A DNA stretch of 64,000 nt, taken from the NCBI GenBank assembly GCA_051252415.1, contig JBPOGA010000002.1:186001-250000 (forward strand), in the 5' to 3' direction. Source of the stretch: JBPOFY01 sp051252415 (lineage in GTDB: Bacteria > Verrucomicrobiota > Verrucomicrobiia > Opitutales > Coraliomargaritaceae). Made by a program: the position numbers and the translations under genes. Under the pieces are notes generated by a model, which did not search any database, was not told where the DNA came from, and saw only the letters and a list, made by a program, of their open reading frames with translations. The stretch's first letter is position 1. Every line of letters begins with the position of its first letter. This document shows positions 8,387-14,910 of this stretch, piece after piece.

Positions 8387-8624
8387 CTCGAATTATGCAA
8401 ACGAGGTTATCGAACAGGAATTCTTGGTTTCTAAGTGATTGTTGATCCGCCGCATTTCTAATGCATCGCATTAAAAATGTGGCCACCCTAACGGTGCTCT
8501 AAAACGCATAGGCGACAGGCGCACTTTGTGGCCTTTTGCATCATCCGGGTTTAATGTCTGGTCACGCGTAGCCTCAGAAGAATATCTCCTAATTACCTAA
8601 TGACGTTGGACGAATGATAATAAA

Positions 8625-8652
8625 TTGACTTTCAACAGTTGGACAATATTCT
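8625..8652 (+). promoter_or_regulatory. candidate sigma-70 promoter of the toxin-antitoxin operon
   Basis: TTGACT (8625-8630), 16 nt, TATTCT (8647-8652). Transcription would start about 8659, at the ATG at 8660, which suggests a leaderless antitoxin mRNA. A short dyad (GTTG...CAAC, 8638-8659) covers the -10 region, where the antitoxin could autoregulate. Confidence 0.4.
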
Positions 8653-8659
8653 GGACAAC

Positions 8660-8911
8660 ATGAATTCAATTACCTACTCCAGCGCAAGGGAGAATCTCGC
8701 ACAGACGATTACAGAAGTCTGTCGCAATCACGACCCGGTGATCATAACAAAGAAAGGCATCGACTCAGTTGTCATGATGTCTCTTGAGGATTATGAATCG
8801 ATGAAGGAGACGACCTATTTGCTCCGCAGCCCTAAGAATGCTCGCAGGCTTCTTGAGTCGATTCAGCAACTCGAAGAAGGAAGAGGAAAGGAGAGAGAAT
8901 TGGCCGAATGA
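8660..8911 (+). CDS. Phd/YefM family antitoxin
   Basis: Antitoxin of 83 residues. I use the ATG at 8660 (MNSITYSSARENLAQTI), which aligns with the normal YefM start; the longer frame begins with TTG upstream. The N-terminal half is the DNA-binding Phd/YefM fold (VIITKKGIDSVVMMSLEDYESMKETTYLL). The C-terminal half (SPKNARRLLESIQQLEEG) is the flexible part that wraps the toxin. It normally neutralises YoeB and represses the operon. The stop overlaps the toxin start as ATGA. Confidence 0.93.
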   Translation: MNSITYSSARENLAQTITEVCRNHDPVIITKKGIDSVVMMSLEDYESMKETTYLLRSPKNARRLLESIQQLEEGRGKERELAE

Positions 8912-9162
8912 AGAAAATCTTCTCGGATCGAGCGTGGGAGGATTACCTCTACTGGCAAAAGAACGATAAGCGCATGTTGAAAAAGGTAAATGAGCTCATC
9001 AAGGATATCGACCGCAATCAGTATGAAGGTATAGGAAAGCCAGAACCGTTAAGGCACTCGTTGTCGGGGTTCTGGTCACGGAGAATAAGTGAAGAGCATC
9101 GATTGGTTTATCGAATCAGCGAAGACGAGATTCACATTGCTCAAATACGATACCACTACTGA
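8908..9162 (+). CDS. yoeB: Txe/YoeB family toxin (ribosome-dependent mRNA interferase)
   Basis: Toxin of 84 residues, the same length as E. coli YoeB and clearly homologous along the whole chain (SDRAWEDYLYWQKNDKRMLKK, GKPEPLRHSLSGFWSRRI, EEHRLVY, IRYHY). The active-site residues expected from YoeB are present: Glu46 of GKPEPL, Arg65 of EEHRLVY and the terminal His-Tyr. YoeB cleaves mRNA in the ribosomal A site. The pair sits in a segment bounded by two copies of the folC 3' end, which points to recent acquisition. Confidence 0.94.
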   Translation: MKKIFSDRAWEDYLYWQKNDKRMLKKVNELIKDIDRNQYEGIGKPEPLRHSLSGFWSRRISEEHRLVYRISEDEIHIAQIRYHY

Positions 9163-9167
9163 GCCAA

Positions 9168-9353
9168 AATTGTGACTTCACAGTGAAGCATACCGATTTA
9201 GCGACAGCCATCCCCGCCCCACAAACCTGCACGCTGGGCAAAGCAGGTGACACCATTGTCATTACTGGCTCACTCTATTTAATCGGCGAAGCCCTTGAAC
9301 ACCTCCATTCGGAATCCCCCCAAGAACTCGGCAGCCTCCAAGATTTACTCTGA
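9168..9353 (+). pseudogene. second copy of the folC 3' end
   Basis: Positions 9168-9353 repeat 8201-8386 at a constant offset of 967 bp, with no indels and about seven substitutions by eye. The frame is open to an intact stop (last residues GSLQDLL) but has no start codon. This direct repeat brackets the toxin-antitoxin operon. Confidence 0.92.
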
Positions 9354-9515
9354 TTCCCGACCACGAAGTCGACATCAGAATATAGCAACTGACATACCGC
9401 CCCAAATGGAACGTTATGCCATTAGAAAAGCGCCTTCCTAGACGATCAAACCGTTTGGATTTGCCATTAATGGGAATGGTATGTAAGTTTACATAATAAC
9501 TTGATCTCCGATGAA

Positions 9516-9830
9516 ATGAAAAGAGTATCAAACAGAGCTACATACATTTTCTTATTCGTTTGTTGTCTCTTGAAAGTCTACACGGTCACACATGCACGTG
9601 TTTCATCCACAGGACACCATGGGAAATCAATCCTATGGGCAAAAAACGAATGGTTTCAGGACTCCGGGGCCGTGATCATCGCTCTAGGCTTTGCCTTGAT
9701 TGCCTACGAAGTGAAGAAAGAAAGAATTTGGACTGCTAGAATCCTATTCTTACTCTTGTTTCTGATAGAATTCTGGTGGATGCCACTCTCCTTTGAGATA
9801 TTTGACTACGTCCTCAGGAACTCAGTCTAA
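9516..9830 (+). CDS. small membrane protein, hypothetical
   Basis: About 104 residues from the ATG at 9516 (MKRVSNRATYIFLF); the frame also has a TTG 15 nt upstream. Three hydrophobic segments are evident: residues ~8-22, ~50-62 (GAVIIALGFALIAYEV) and ~70-95 (ILFLLLFLIEFWWM). I recognise no family. Base composition is visibly more AT-rich than in flanking genes, and the gene is followed by an attC-like hairpin, so it may be a mobile cassette gene. Confidence 0.55.
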   Translation: MKRVSNRATYIFLFVCCLLKVYTVTHARVSSTGHHGKSILWAKNEWFQDSGAVIIALGFALIAYEVKKERIWTARILFLLLFLIEFWWMPLSFEIFDYVLRNSV

Positions 9831-9874
9831 GGAAATAGTTAATATTGAACCTACAAAACAACCATAACCAACAG

Positions 9875-9940
9875 GCTCAACAGCACACAACCATTCGAGC
9901 TGAGCAACGGCTACGCCGTCGCTCACTCTAGACGTTCGGT
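9875..9940 (+). mobile_element. attC-like recombination site (tentative)
   Basis: It starts at GCTCAAC (fits RYYYAAC), has an imperfect hairpin TGAGCAACGGC / GCCGTCGCTCA with loop TAC and one mismatch, and ends at GACGTTCGGT. The end is close to the integron core GTTRRRY, but the first R is C. The next ORF starts 10 nt later, the usual geometry of a gene cassette. No integrase gene is in the window. Confidence 0.35.
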
Positions 9941-9949
9941 AATGAAATC

Positions 9950-10333
9950 ATGAAACACATTTGGATATTGTTGCTTCTACCTATAATTCTTTCGGGGTGC
10001 TCGAAATTCGACAAGAGCCATTTGATTCACAAGGGATTTGGCTTCGACCTAGAGCCATATTTAGAAGGTAAAAAAACTAGCTATGTAGATGGTTGCTTGC
10101 AGGTGTATCACATTGAGCAGTCTGATCCGTTGTATGTTAAAATTTTCACAGATCCTATCGATAAAACAATTTTTGTTGGATTCGTGGAGGGCATTGTTTT
10201 TAGCGATTTTGAGCACGGATCAATTTCTTACAAAATCATAGGAAAGCCGTTTGATGGTTATAAGAAAGTCGCAGCTTACGATCCAAGCACCAAGATGCTT
10301 GCTTTCGGCTTTGCGACAGATCTTGGTGGTTAA
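9950..10333 (+). CDS. small lipoprotein, hypothetical
   Basis: 127 residues with a clear lipoprotein signal: MKH, a hydrophobic stretch, then lipobox LSGC with Cys17. The mature part is rich in beta strands and aromatic residues (YVDGCLQVYHIEQSD, TIFVGFVEGIVFSDFEHGSISYKIIG). I recognise no family. The gene is AT-rich, begins 10 nt after an attC-like site and ends before a sequence resembling a group II intron end, all consistent with a captured accessory gene. Confidence 0.65.
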   Translation: MKHIWILLLLPIILSGCSKFDKSHLIHKGFGFDLEPYLEGKKTSYVDGCLQVYHIEQSDPLYVKIFTDPIDKTIFVGFVEGIVFSDFEHGSISYKIIGKPFDGYKKVAAYDPSTKMLAFGFATDLGG

Positions 10334-10339
10334 CAGCCC

Positions 10340-10413
10340 TAATCGGGTAGACAGGAGCATTAACTCTCCCGTCCCCCACACCACCGGCCATACGGGTCGG
10401 CAGCACGGTGATT
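10340..10413 (-). mobile_element. possible group II intron 3'-end remnant
   Basis: Read on the minus strand, GGTGGTGTGGGGGACGGGAG is followed by a short loop, then GCTCCTGTCTACCCGAT. From memory this resembles the last part of bacterial group II introns, which often end in TATCCCGAT. No maturase ORF or 5' part is present. It is proposed as a decayed scrap, at low confidence. Confidence 0.28.
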
Positions 10414-10489
10414 CCAAAGAAGCAGTGCTATAATAACAGGGGTCAATTGTGAATGGCACTAACTTAAGAAGATGTTCGGTAAAAGGCTA

Positions 10490-10612
10490 GAGGGTTGCGC
10501 TCCGTCGCAACCGCTGATAGTTCGACGCTATTTAGGCGCTATTTAGGCGCTATTTAGGCGCTATTTAGGCGCTATTTAGGCGCTTCTGCGGCAATGACGG
10601 AGCAATGCCCTC
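10490..10612. repeat. inverted repeat enclosing five 11-bp tandem repeats
   Basis: Arms at 10490-10514 (GAGGGTTGCGCTCCGTCGCA...) and 10588-10612 are imperfect reverse complements over 25 bp. Between them lie five exact tandem copies of CGCTATTTAGG (10526-10580). Nothing codes here. Confidence 0.85.
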
Positions 10613-11047
10613 CAAATGAAGTGATGAATGTCATCTCGATATAGCCGCTTGAGTTAGCGTCATCCGGGTCAAACGTAGAATATTGAATCCATTATTCCGG
10701 TGGGGCATTTTCTTGCCCTAACCATGAGCTTGCTGAGCTGGTGAAGCGCCGCCGTTTGATAGGTCAGCCCACGTCAGTATTGTCGAAGCGTCGCGAAAGC
10801 GCGAGCCCTACGATTGGCCTGCGTACTATCTATACGCTTTGTCGTTATCGGCACATAAGTAAGCGCCATTCGGGGTGAACGTAGATTCGAGCGAAGGGAA
10901 AATCCTCATATAAAAACCATCTCAGCGCACTCTGCGGTTAATCTCAACCAAGCCTGAGATTCGACAACCAACACGGGACTCAAAAATTGGAGGCCGAAGA
11001 TCATTTCCATTTACCCTGCGCATGATACCTGCTGATATCACAGGAAC
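10613..11047. other. noncoding stretch before the antiporters, with one REP
   Basis: No convincing ORF. The only structure I can support is a REP hairpin at 10785-10811; on the minus strand it reads GTAG, then GGCTCGCGC / TCGCGACGC with a CTTT loop. It belongs to the same family as the elements near 50786 and 50982. The remainder holds nothing I recognise. Confidence 0.6.
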
Positions 11048-12685
11048 ATGCCCACGCCGGAACTACATCTACTACTCAACCTTGGTTTCATCGTCATCAC
11101 GGCAGCGGGCTTTGCCTTTCTCGGCAAGCTGGTCAAGATGCCGTCGATCGTCGGCTACATCCTCGCCGGCATGGTGCTCGGGCCTGCGCTAGGTCTCGTC
11201 GAACTTGATCACTCGCTGGAACTGATCTCGGAACTGGGCATCGCCCTACTGTTGTTCCTTGTCGGCATCGAGCTGAGTTTACAAAAGATCAAAGACCTCG
11301 GTAGCGTCGCCATGATACTCGGCAGTTTACAGGTGCTCTTCACTTCGCTCGGCGGGTTTATCGTCGCGATGTTAATGGGCTTCGAAGTCATTGAAGCCGT
11401 CTTCCTTGGTGCCACTGTAACTTTCAGTAGCACGGTTGTAGTGATCAAACTACTGGATCAAAAAGGTGCCACCAATCGTCTCTACGGACGTATCGCAATT
11501 GGACTTTTCTTGGCGCAGGACATCGTTGTCATTATCGGGCTCACGATATTGAGCGGCCTGGGTGGCGGCGAATCGATCGAACTGATTCAGTTAGCCAAGA
11601 ACCTGGGCTTTGCCTTTGGTGGCATGGCGGTGCTGCTCTTCGTTTCATTAGCGGCCTCCAAGTATCTACTGCCGAAACCTTTCGCTTGGGCCTCTCGCTC
11701 ACCCGACACAGTTTTCATTTGGGCGCTTTGTTGGTGCTTCCTAGTCGTGCTACTGGCACATCAATTCCATCTTTCTGTTGAGATCGGCGCCTTCCTCGCG
11801 GGCATTGCCATCGCGCAGTTACCGATACACGAAGACCTGCACCGCCGCCTGCACCCATTGATGACATTCTTCGTCGCGATCTTTCTCGTCACGCTCGGCA
11901 TTAAAATGGAATTTGGCGAGATCGCTGCCATCTGGCCAGCGGCACTCGGGCTGAGTCTCTTTGTTTTACTGATCAAACCACTGATCATTTTCAGCATTCT
12001 CGCGCGAATGAAGTTCAGCGAATATACGGCATTTCAGTCAGCTATTTCAGCCGGTCAAGTCAGCGAGTTTGCTTTCATCCTGCTCGCGCTCGGGGCCGCT
12101 ACAGGGCTCATCGGCGGCACCGTCGTTGCACTCGGTGGGCTGGTCGGAATGGCCACCATCGCGGTATCGTCTTACTTTATCATTTACAGCGAAGGCCTCT
12201 ATAAAGCAGTGAAGCGCACAGGACTGCTTAATATTTTGCGCGCCAAACAAGAAGCTGACCCCGAAGTCTCGGAGGTGCTCGAAGACCATATCATTGTAGT
12301 CGGCATGAATGAACTGGGCCGTAAAATCGTGAAAGCCTTGATCGCGCGCGGTGAGCGTGTTTTAGCCATCGATACAGACCCCCATAAGCTACAAGGACTC
12401 GACGGCGCGAACATCTTGATCGGCAATGTGGAATACCAATCGGTAGTCGAAGAAATCGGGCTACGCGAAGCCAAGCTCGTGGTCTCGGCGCTACAAATTG
12501 AAGACACCAACCATTTGCTCGCATATCGCTGCCGCTCCGCCGGAGTGCGCTGCGCGATTCATGCCTTTGATATTTCTGTAGTGGAAGACCTACTCGACCT
12601 CGACACGGCCTACTTACTCATGCCAGCCATCGACGGCATCGTGACTCAGCGTGACTTGATGACTAAGGAAGGGGTGATTGGATGA
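11048..12685 (+). CDS. CPA2 monovalent cation:proton antiporter with RCK/TrkA-N domain
   Basis: 545 residues. The first ~390 form about 12 membrane segments of the CPA2 (Kef/YbaL) exchanger type: MPSIVGYILAGMVLGPALG, LGIALLLFLVGIELS, FSSTVVVIKLLDQKGATNRLYGRIAIGLFLAQDIVVII. The C-terminal ~150 residues are a cytoplasmic NAD-binding regulatory domain (DHIIVVGMNELGRKIVKAL, then a Rossmann Asp in VLAIDTDPHK). The family exchanges K+ or Na+ for H+ and contributes to pH and osmotic control. A second antiporter starts 76 nt downstream, so the two may be cotranscribed. Confidence 0.9.
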   Translation: MPTPELHLLLNLGFIVITAAGFAFLGKLVKMPSIVGYILAGMVLGPALGLVELDHSLELISELGIALLLFLVGIELSLQKIKDLGSVAMILGSLQVLFTSLGGFIVAMLMGFEVIEAVFLGATVTFSSTVVVIKLLDQKGATNRLYGRIAIGLFLAQDIVVIIGLTILSGLGGGESIELIQLAKNLGFAFGGMAVLLFVSLAASKYLLPKPFAWASRSPDTVFIWALCWCFLVVLLAHQFHLSVEIGAFLAGIAIAQLPIHEDLHRRLHPLMTFFVAIFLVTLGIKMEFGEIAAIWPAALGLSLFVLLIKPLIIFSILARMKFSEYTAFQSAISAGQVSEFAFILLALGAATGLIGGTVVALGGLVGMATIAVSSYFIIYSEGLYKAVKRTGLLNILRAKQEADPEVSEVLEDHIIVVGMNELGRKIVKALIARGERVLAIDTDPHKLQGLDGANILIGNVEYQSVVEEIGLREAKLVVSALQIEDTNHLLAYRCRSAGVRCAIHAFDISVVEDLLDLDTAYLLMPAIDGIVTQRDLMTKEGVIG

Positions 12686-12689
12686 ACTT

Positions 12690-12722
12690 GGAACATCGAA
12701 CATCAAACATTGAACGTCGAAT
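12690..12722. repeat. GAACATCGAAC-type repeat between the two antiporter genes
   Basis: A run of related words (GGAACATCGAACATC, AACATTGAACGTCGAA) fills most of the 76-nt gap between the two antiporters. It shares vocabulary with the repeats before folC, trpE and yhbY. Confidence 0.6.
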
Positions 12723-12761
12723 ACAGGTAATCTGCCTTATTGAGATGGGAGGCGTTTCCGC

Positions 12762-14342
12762 ATGACTGGTTTAGCGATACTTTTGGTCGCTGCAGCGATC
12801 GCCTTCGGAATGTCGAAGCTCTTTCACTTGCCACCGATTCCACTACTCATGCTTTCGGGTATTGGTCTGCGGGCATTGGCCCATCAATTCGGAATCGAAG
12901 TGCCTGAGGAATTGGTCAGTGAAATGATCGAGATCGGTTTGGCTGTGCTGGTGTTTACTGCTGGCGTGGACCTCAGTCCACGTCGTATGCGCGGGCGGAC
13001 TCGGCCAATCGTTATTGTCGCCGTCAGTCAGTTCACTGCGCTCGGGGCCGCAGGTGTCTTCACCGCGATCTTTCTAGGTTACGATTTAACCACCTCGCTC
13101 TACCTTGGCTGTGCGCTCTCCGCCAGTTCCACCTTGGTCGTGGTTCGACACCTTCAGAAACGTCGCCAAATGTTTGAGCCTTTCGGACGACTGGTGCTGG
13201 GCGTGCTACTCTTGCAGGATATCTTCATCATCATCCTGATGGTGGCTTTGCTGAAATCACCCGACGGCGCCCTCGCGAGTATCAACGGTGTGGCCAATGC
13301 GATCGCACTCGGCTTCCTCGCCGTTGCCGCTCACAAGTGGTTTGTCCCATGGGTAACCAAACGCCTCCACCTCGATGATGAAGAACTCATGCTAGGTGCT
13401 CTAGGAGTGCTGTTCGCCTTCTCCGGCATGGCATACCTGCTTGAGTTACCCTTCCTTGTTGGCGCTTTCCTTGCCGGTTTCTCATTGTCGGCATTCCCTA
13501 TGAACGGACTGGTCCGCGGCATGCTTGGTTCACTGTCGGGCTTCTTCCTCGCGCTCTTTTTCATCAGTATCGGGGCGGTATTAACGCTACCTAGCCCCGA
13601 GATGTGGGGGCATAGTCTCATCTTCATTTTCGTACTCGTTATCGTCACGGTGATACTCGTCTCCATCGTTGCGGAAGCTGTCGGCTACTCTACACGTGCT
13701 TCCATTGAAACGGGCGTGCTGCTTTCACAAACCAGCGAATTTTCGCTGATACTGGCACTGACAGGTGTGTCTTCAGGTCAGATCTCGGCCGAGCTCTTTT
13801 CCATGATTGCAGTCATCACCGTGAGCACGATGACAATCACACCGTTCTTCTCACGTGAGAAGGTCGCTTGGACACTAATGAAATTACACCCACGCTATCG
13901 ACGCGGCGAATCGGGCTGTGAAAGTATGGTCGATCACGCCGTGCTACTCGGCTACGGGCGTGCTGGCGCTAGGACCGTTAAGTCTTTAAAAGAGTATAAT
14001 ATTCAGATCGTCGTCGTGGATGATGACGCAGCCGTCATCCGAAAACTTATTCAAGAGGGCATCACTTGTATCCAAGCAGATGGCTCTGACGAGCACACCC
14101 TGATGTTAACGAATTCCAAACAAGCACGTGTCGTCTTTTGCTCAATGCGCCGAACTCGAGACGCGGAGGTTGCGCTACAGTATTTAAAAGGTGAAAAACC
14201 TAAAGTCCTCGTGCGCACCTTTGAACCGCACGAAACTGCCATGGTCGAAGCCGCTGGCGGCCACCCCGTCCGATCGGCAGATGCCTCCGCAAAACACTTT
14301 ATCGATTGGGTGGACTTGAATCTTAACAGTCAGGTAAAGTGA
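12762..14342 (+). CDS. CPA2 monovalent cation:proton antiporter with RCK/TrkA-N domain (second copy)
   Basis: 526 residues with the same plan as the preceding gene: ~12 membrane segments (LPPIPLLMLSGIGLRAL, EIGLAVLVFTAGVDLSPRR, ASSTLVVVRHLQKRRQMFEPFGRLVLGVLLLQDIF), then a Rossmann domain (DHAVLLGYGRAGARTVKSLKEY, IVVVDDDAAVIRKL). Sequence similarity to the first copy is low outside motifs, so this is an old paralogue or a different subfamily. The adjacency suggests that the two products cooperate or respond to the same stress. A short GC hairpin (AAGGCC/GGCCTT) follows the stop, without a strong T-run. Confidence 0.9.
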   Translation: MTGLAILLVAAAIAFGMSKLFHLPPIPLLMLSGIGLRALAHQFGIEVPEELVSEMIEIGLAVLVFTAGVDLSPRRMRGRTRPIVIVAVSQFTALGAAGVFTAIFLGYDLTTSLYLGCALSASSTLVVVRHLQKRRQMFEPFGRLVLGVLLLQDIFIIILMVALLKSPDGALASINGVANAIALGFLAVAAHKWFVPWVTKRLHLDDEELMLGALGVLFAFSGMAYLLELPFLVGAFLAGFSLSAFPMNGLVRGMLGSLSGFFLALFFISIGAVLTLPSPEMWGHSLIFIFVLVIVTVILVSIVAEAVGYSTRASIETGVLLSQTSEFSLILALTGVSSGQISAELFSMIAVITVSTMTITPFFSREKVAWTLMKLHPRYRRGESGCESMVDHAVLLGYGRAGARTVKSLKEYNIQIVVVDDDAAVIRKLIQEGITCIQADGSDEHTLMLTNSKQARVVFCSMRRTRDAEVALQYLKGEKPKVLVRTFEPHETAMVEAAGGHPVRSADASAKHFIDWVDLNLNSQVK

Positions 14343-14395
14343 AAGGCCAATAGGCCTTCGCTCGGAGCATCTATCCAAACCACACATAGCACTTC

Positions 14396-14869
14396 ATGGG
14401 AAACAACACGAACCGTTCCATCAGATTTTTTGATTGGAACTCCTTACTAGGCACCATACTGGTTACTATTGTTTTCACCCTCCTGATTGGCTCAGCGATC
14501 AGATACCCAGATATTTTCTTAAATGAAGAAACGATGTGGTATCAAATAATCGTCTACCTCTCACCGTTTATGATGGCCTATGCATGGCATCGGCTGACGA
14601 TCTACCTTGATTTTGGAGGTAAAATCACCTTCCGCAAACTCTGGACCAAAAGAACCTACGAATGGGACGACATCGCATCACTCGCATTTGAAGTAGAACA
14701 CAGCAGTTACTTACTCGGCCTAATCAAATACGAGAATTTATACCTCACTTTTGAAATGCTCAGAAATGGCAAAGCCCAAGAGTTTACTTACCTACTCAGC
14801 AAAAAGAACCAACACGAACTTGTTGATATGGTAAAGATAGCCCGACCGGACCTAGATATCCTCGTCTAG
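14396..14869 (+). CDS. membrane protein with two TM segments, hypothetical
   Basis: 157 residues. Two hydrophobic segments lie at ~18-36 (LLGTILVTIVFTLLIGSAI) and ~48-64 (IIVYLSPFMMAYAW). They are followed by a soluble C-terminal half with beta-rich sequence (YEWDDIASLAFEVEHSSYLLGL, YLTFEMLRNGKAQEFTYLL). The layout is like small bacterial PH-domain membrane proteins, but I cannot name a family. It stands between the antiporters and the lactate-dehydrogenase-like gene on the same strand. Confidence 0.65.
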   Translation: MGNNTNRSIRFFDWNSLLGTILVTIVFTLLIGSAIRYPDIFLNEETMWYQIIVYLSPFMMAYAWHRLTIYLDFGGKITFRKLWTKRTYEWDDIASLAFEVEHSSYLLGLIKYENLYLTFEMLRNGKAQEFTYLLSKKNQHELVDMVKIARPDLDILV

Positions 14870-14910
14870 CCGAGTGCTCCACACATTATACTTTAATACA
14901 GGCGGTGCAC

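Noticed and set aside
8295..9531. Two minus-strand frames (8295-8486 and 9262-9531) sharing a nearly identical 30-residue stretch
   Set aside because: The shared peptide is only the antisense reading of the duplicated folC 3' end, not a gene family.
10439..10468. Insertion-sequence end (TGAATGGCACTAACTTAAG resembles the termini of some IS4-type elements)
   Set aside because: Only one end, no transposase and no second terminus in the window; the resemblance is from memory.
10526..10580. CRISPR array
   Set aside because: The units are 11 bp, head to tail without spacers, and no cas gene is nearby.
14343..14358. Terminator after the second antiporter (AAGGCC/GGCCTT)
   Set aside because: Six-bp stem with no following T-run; too weak to call.
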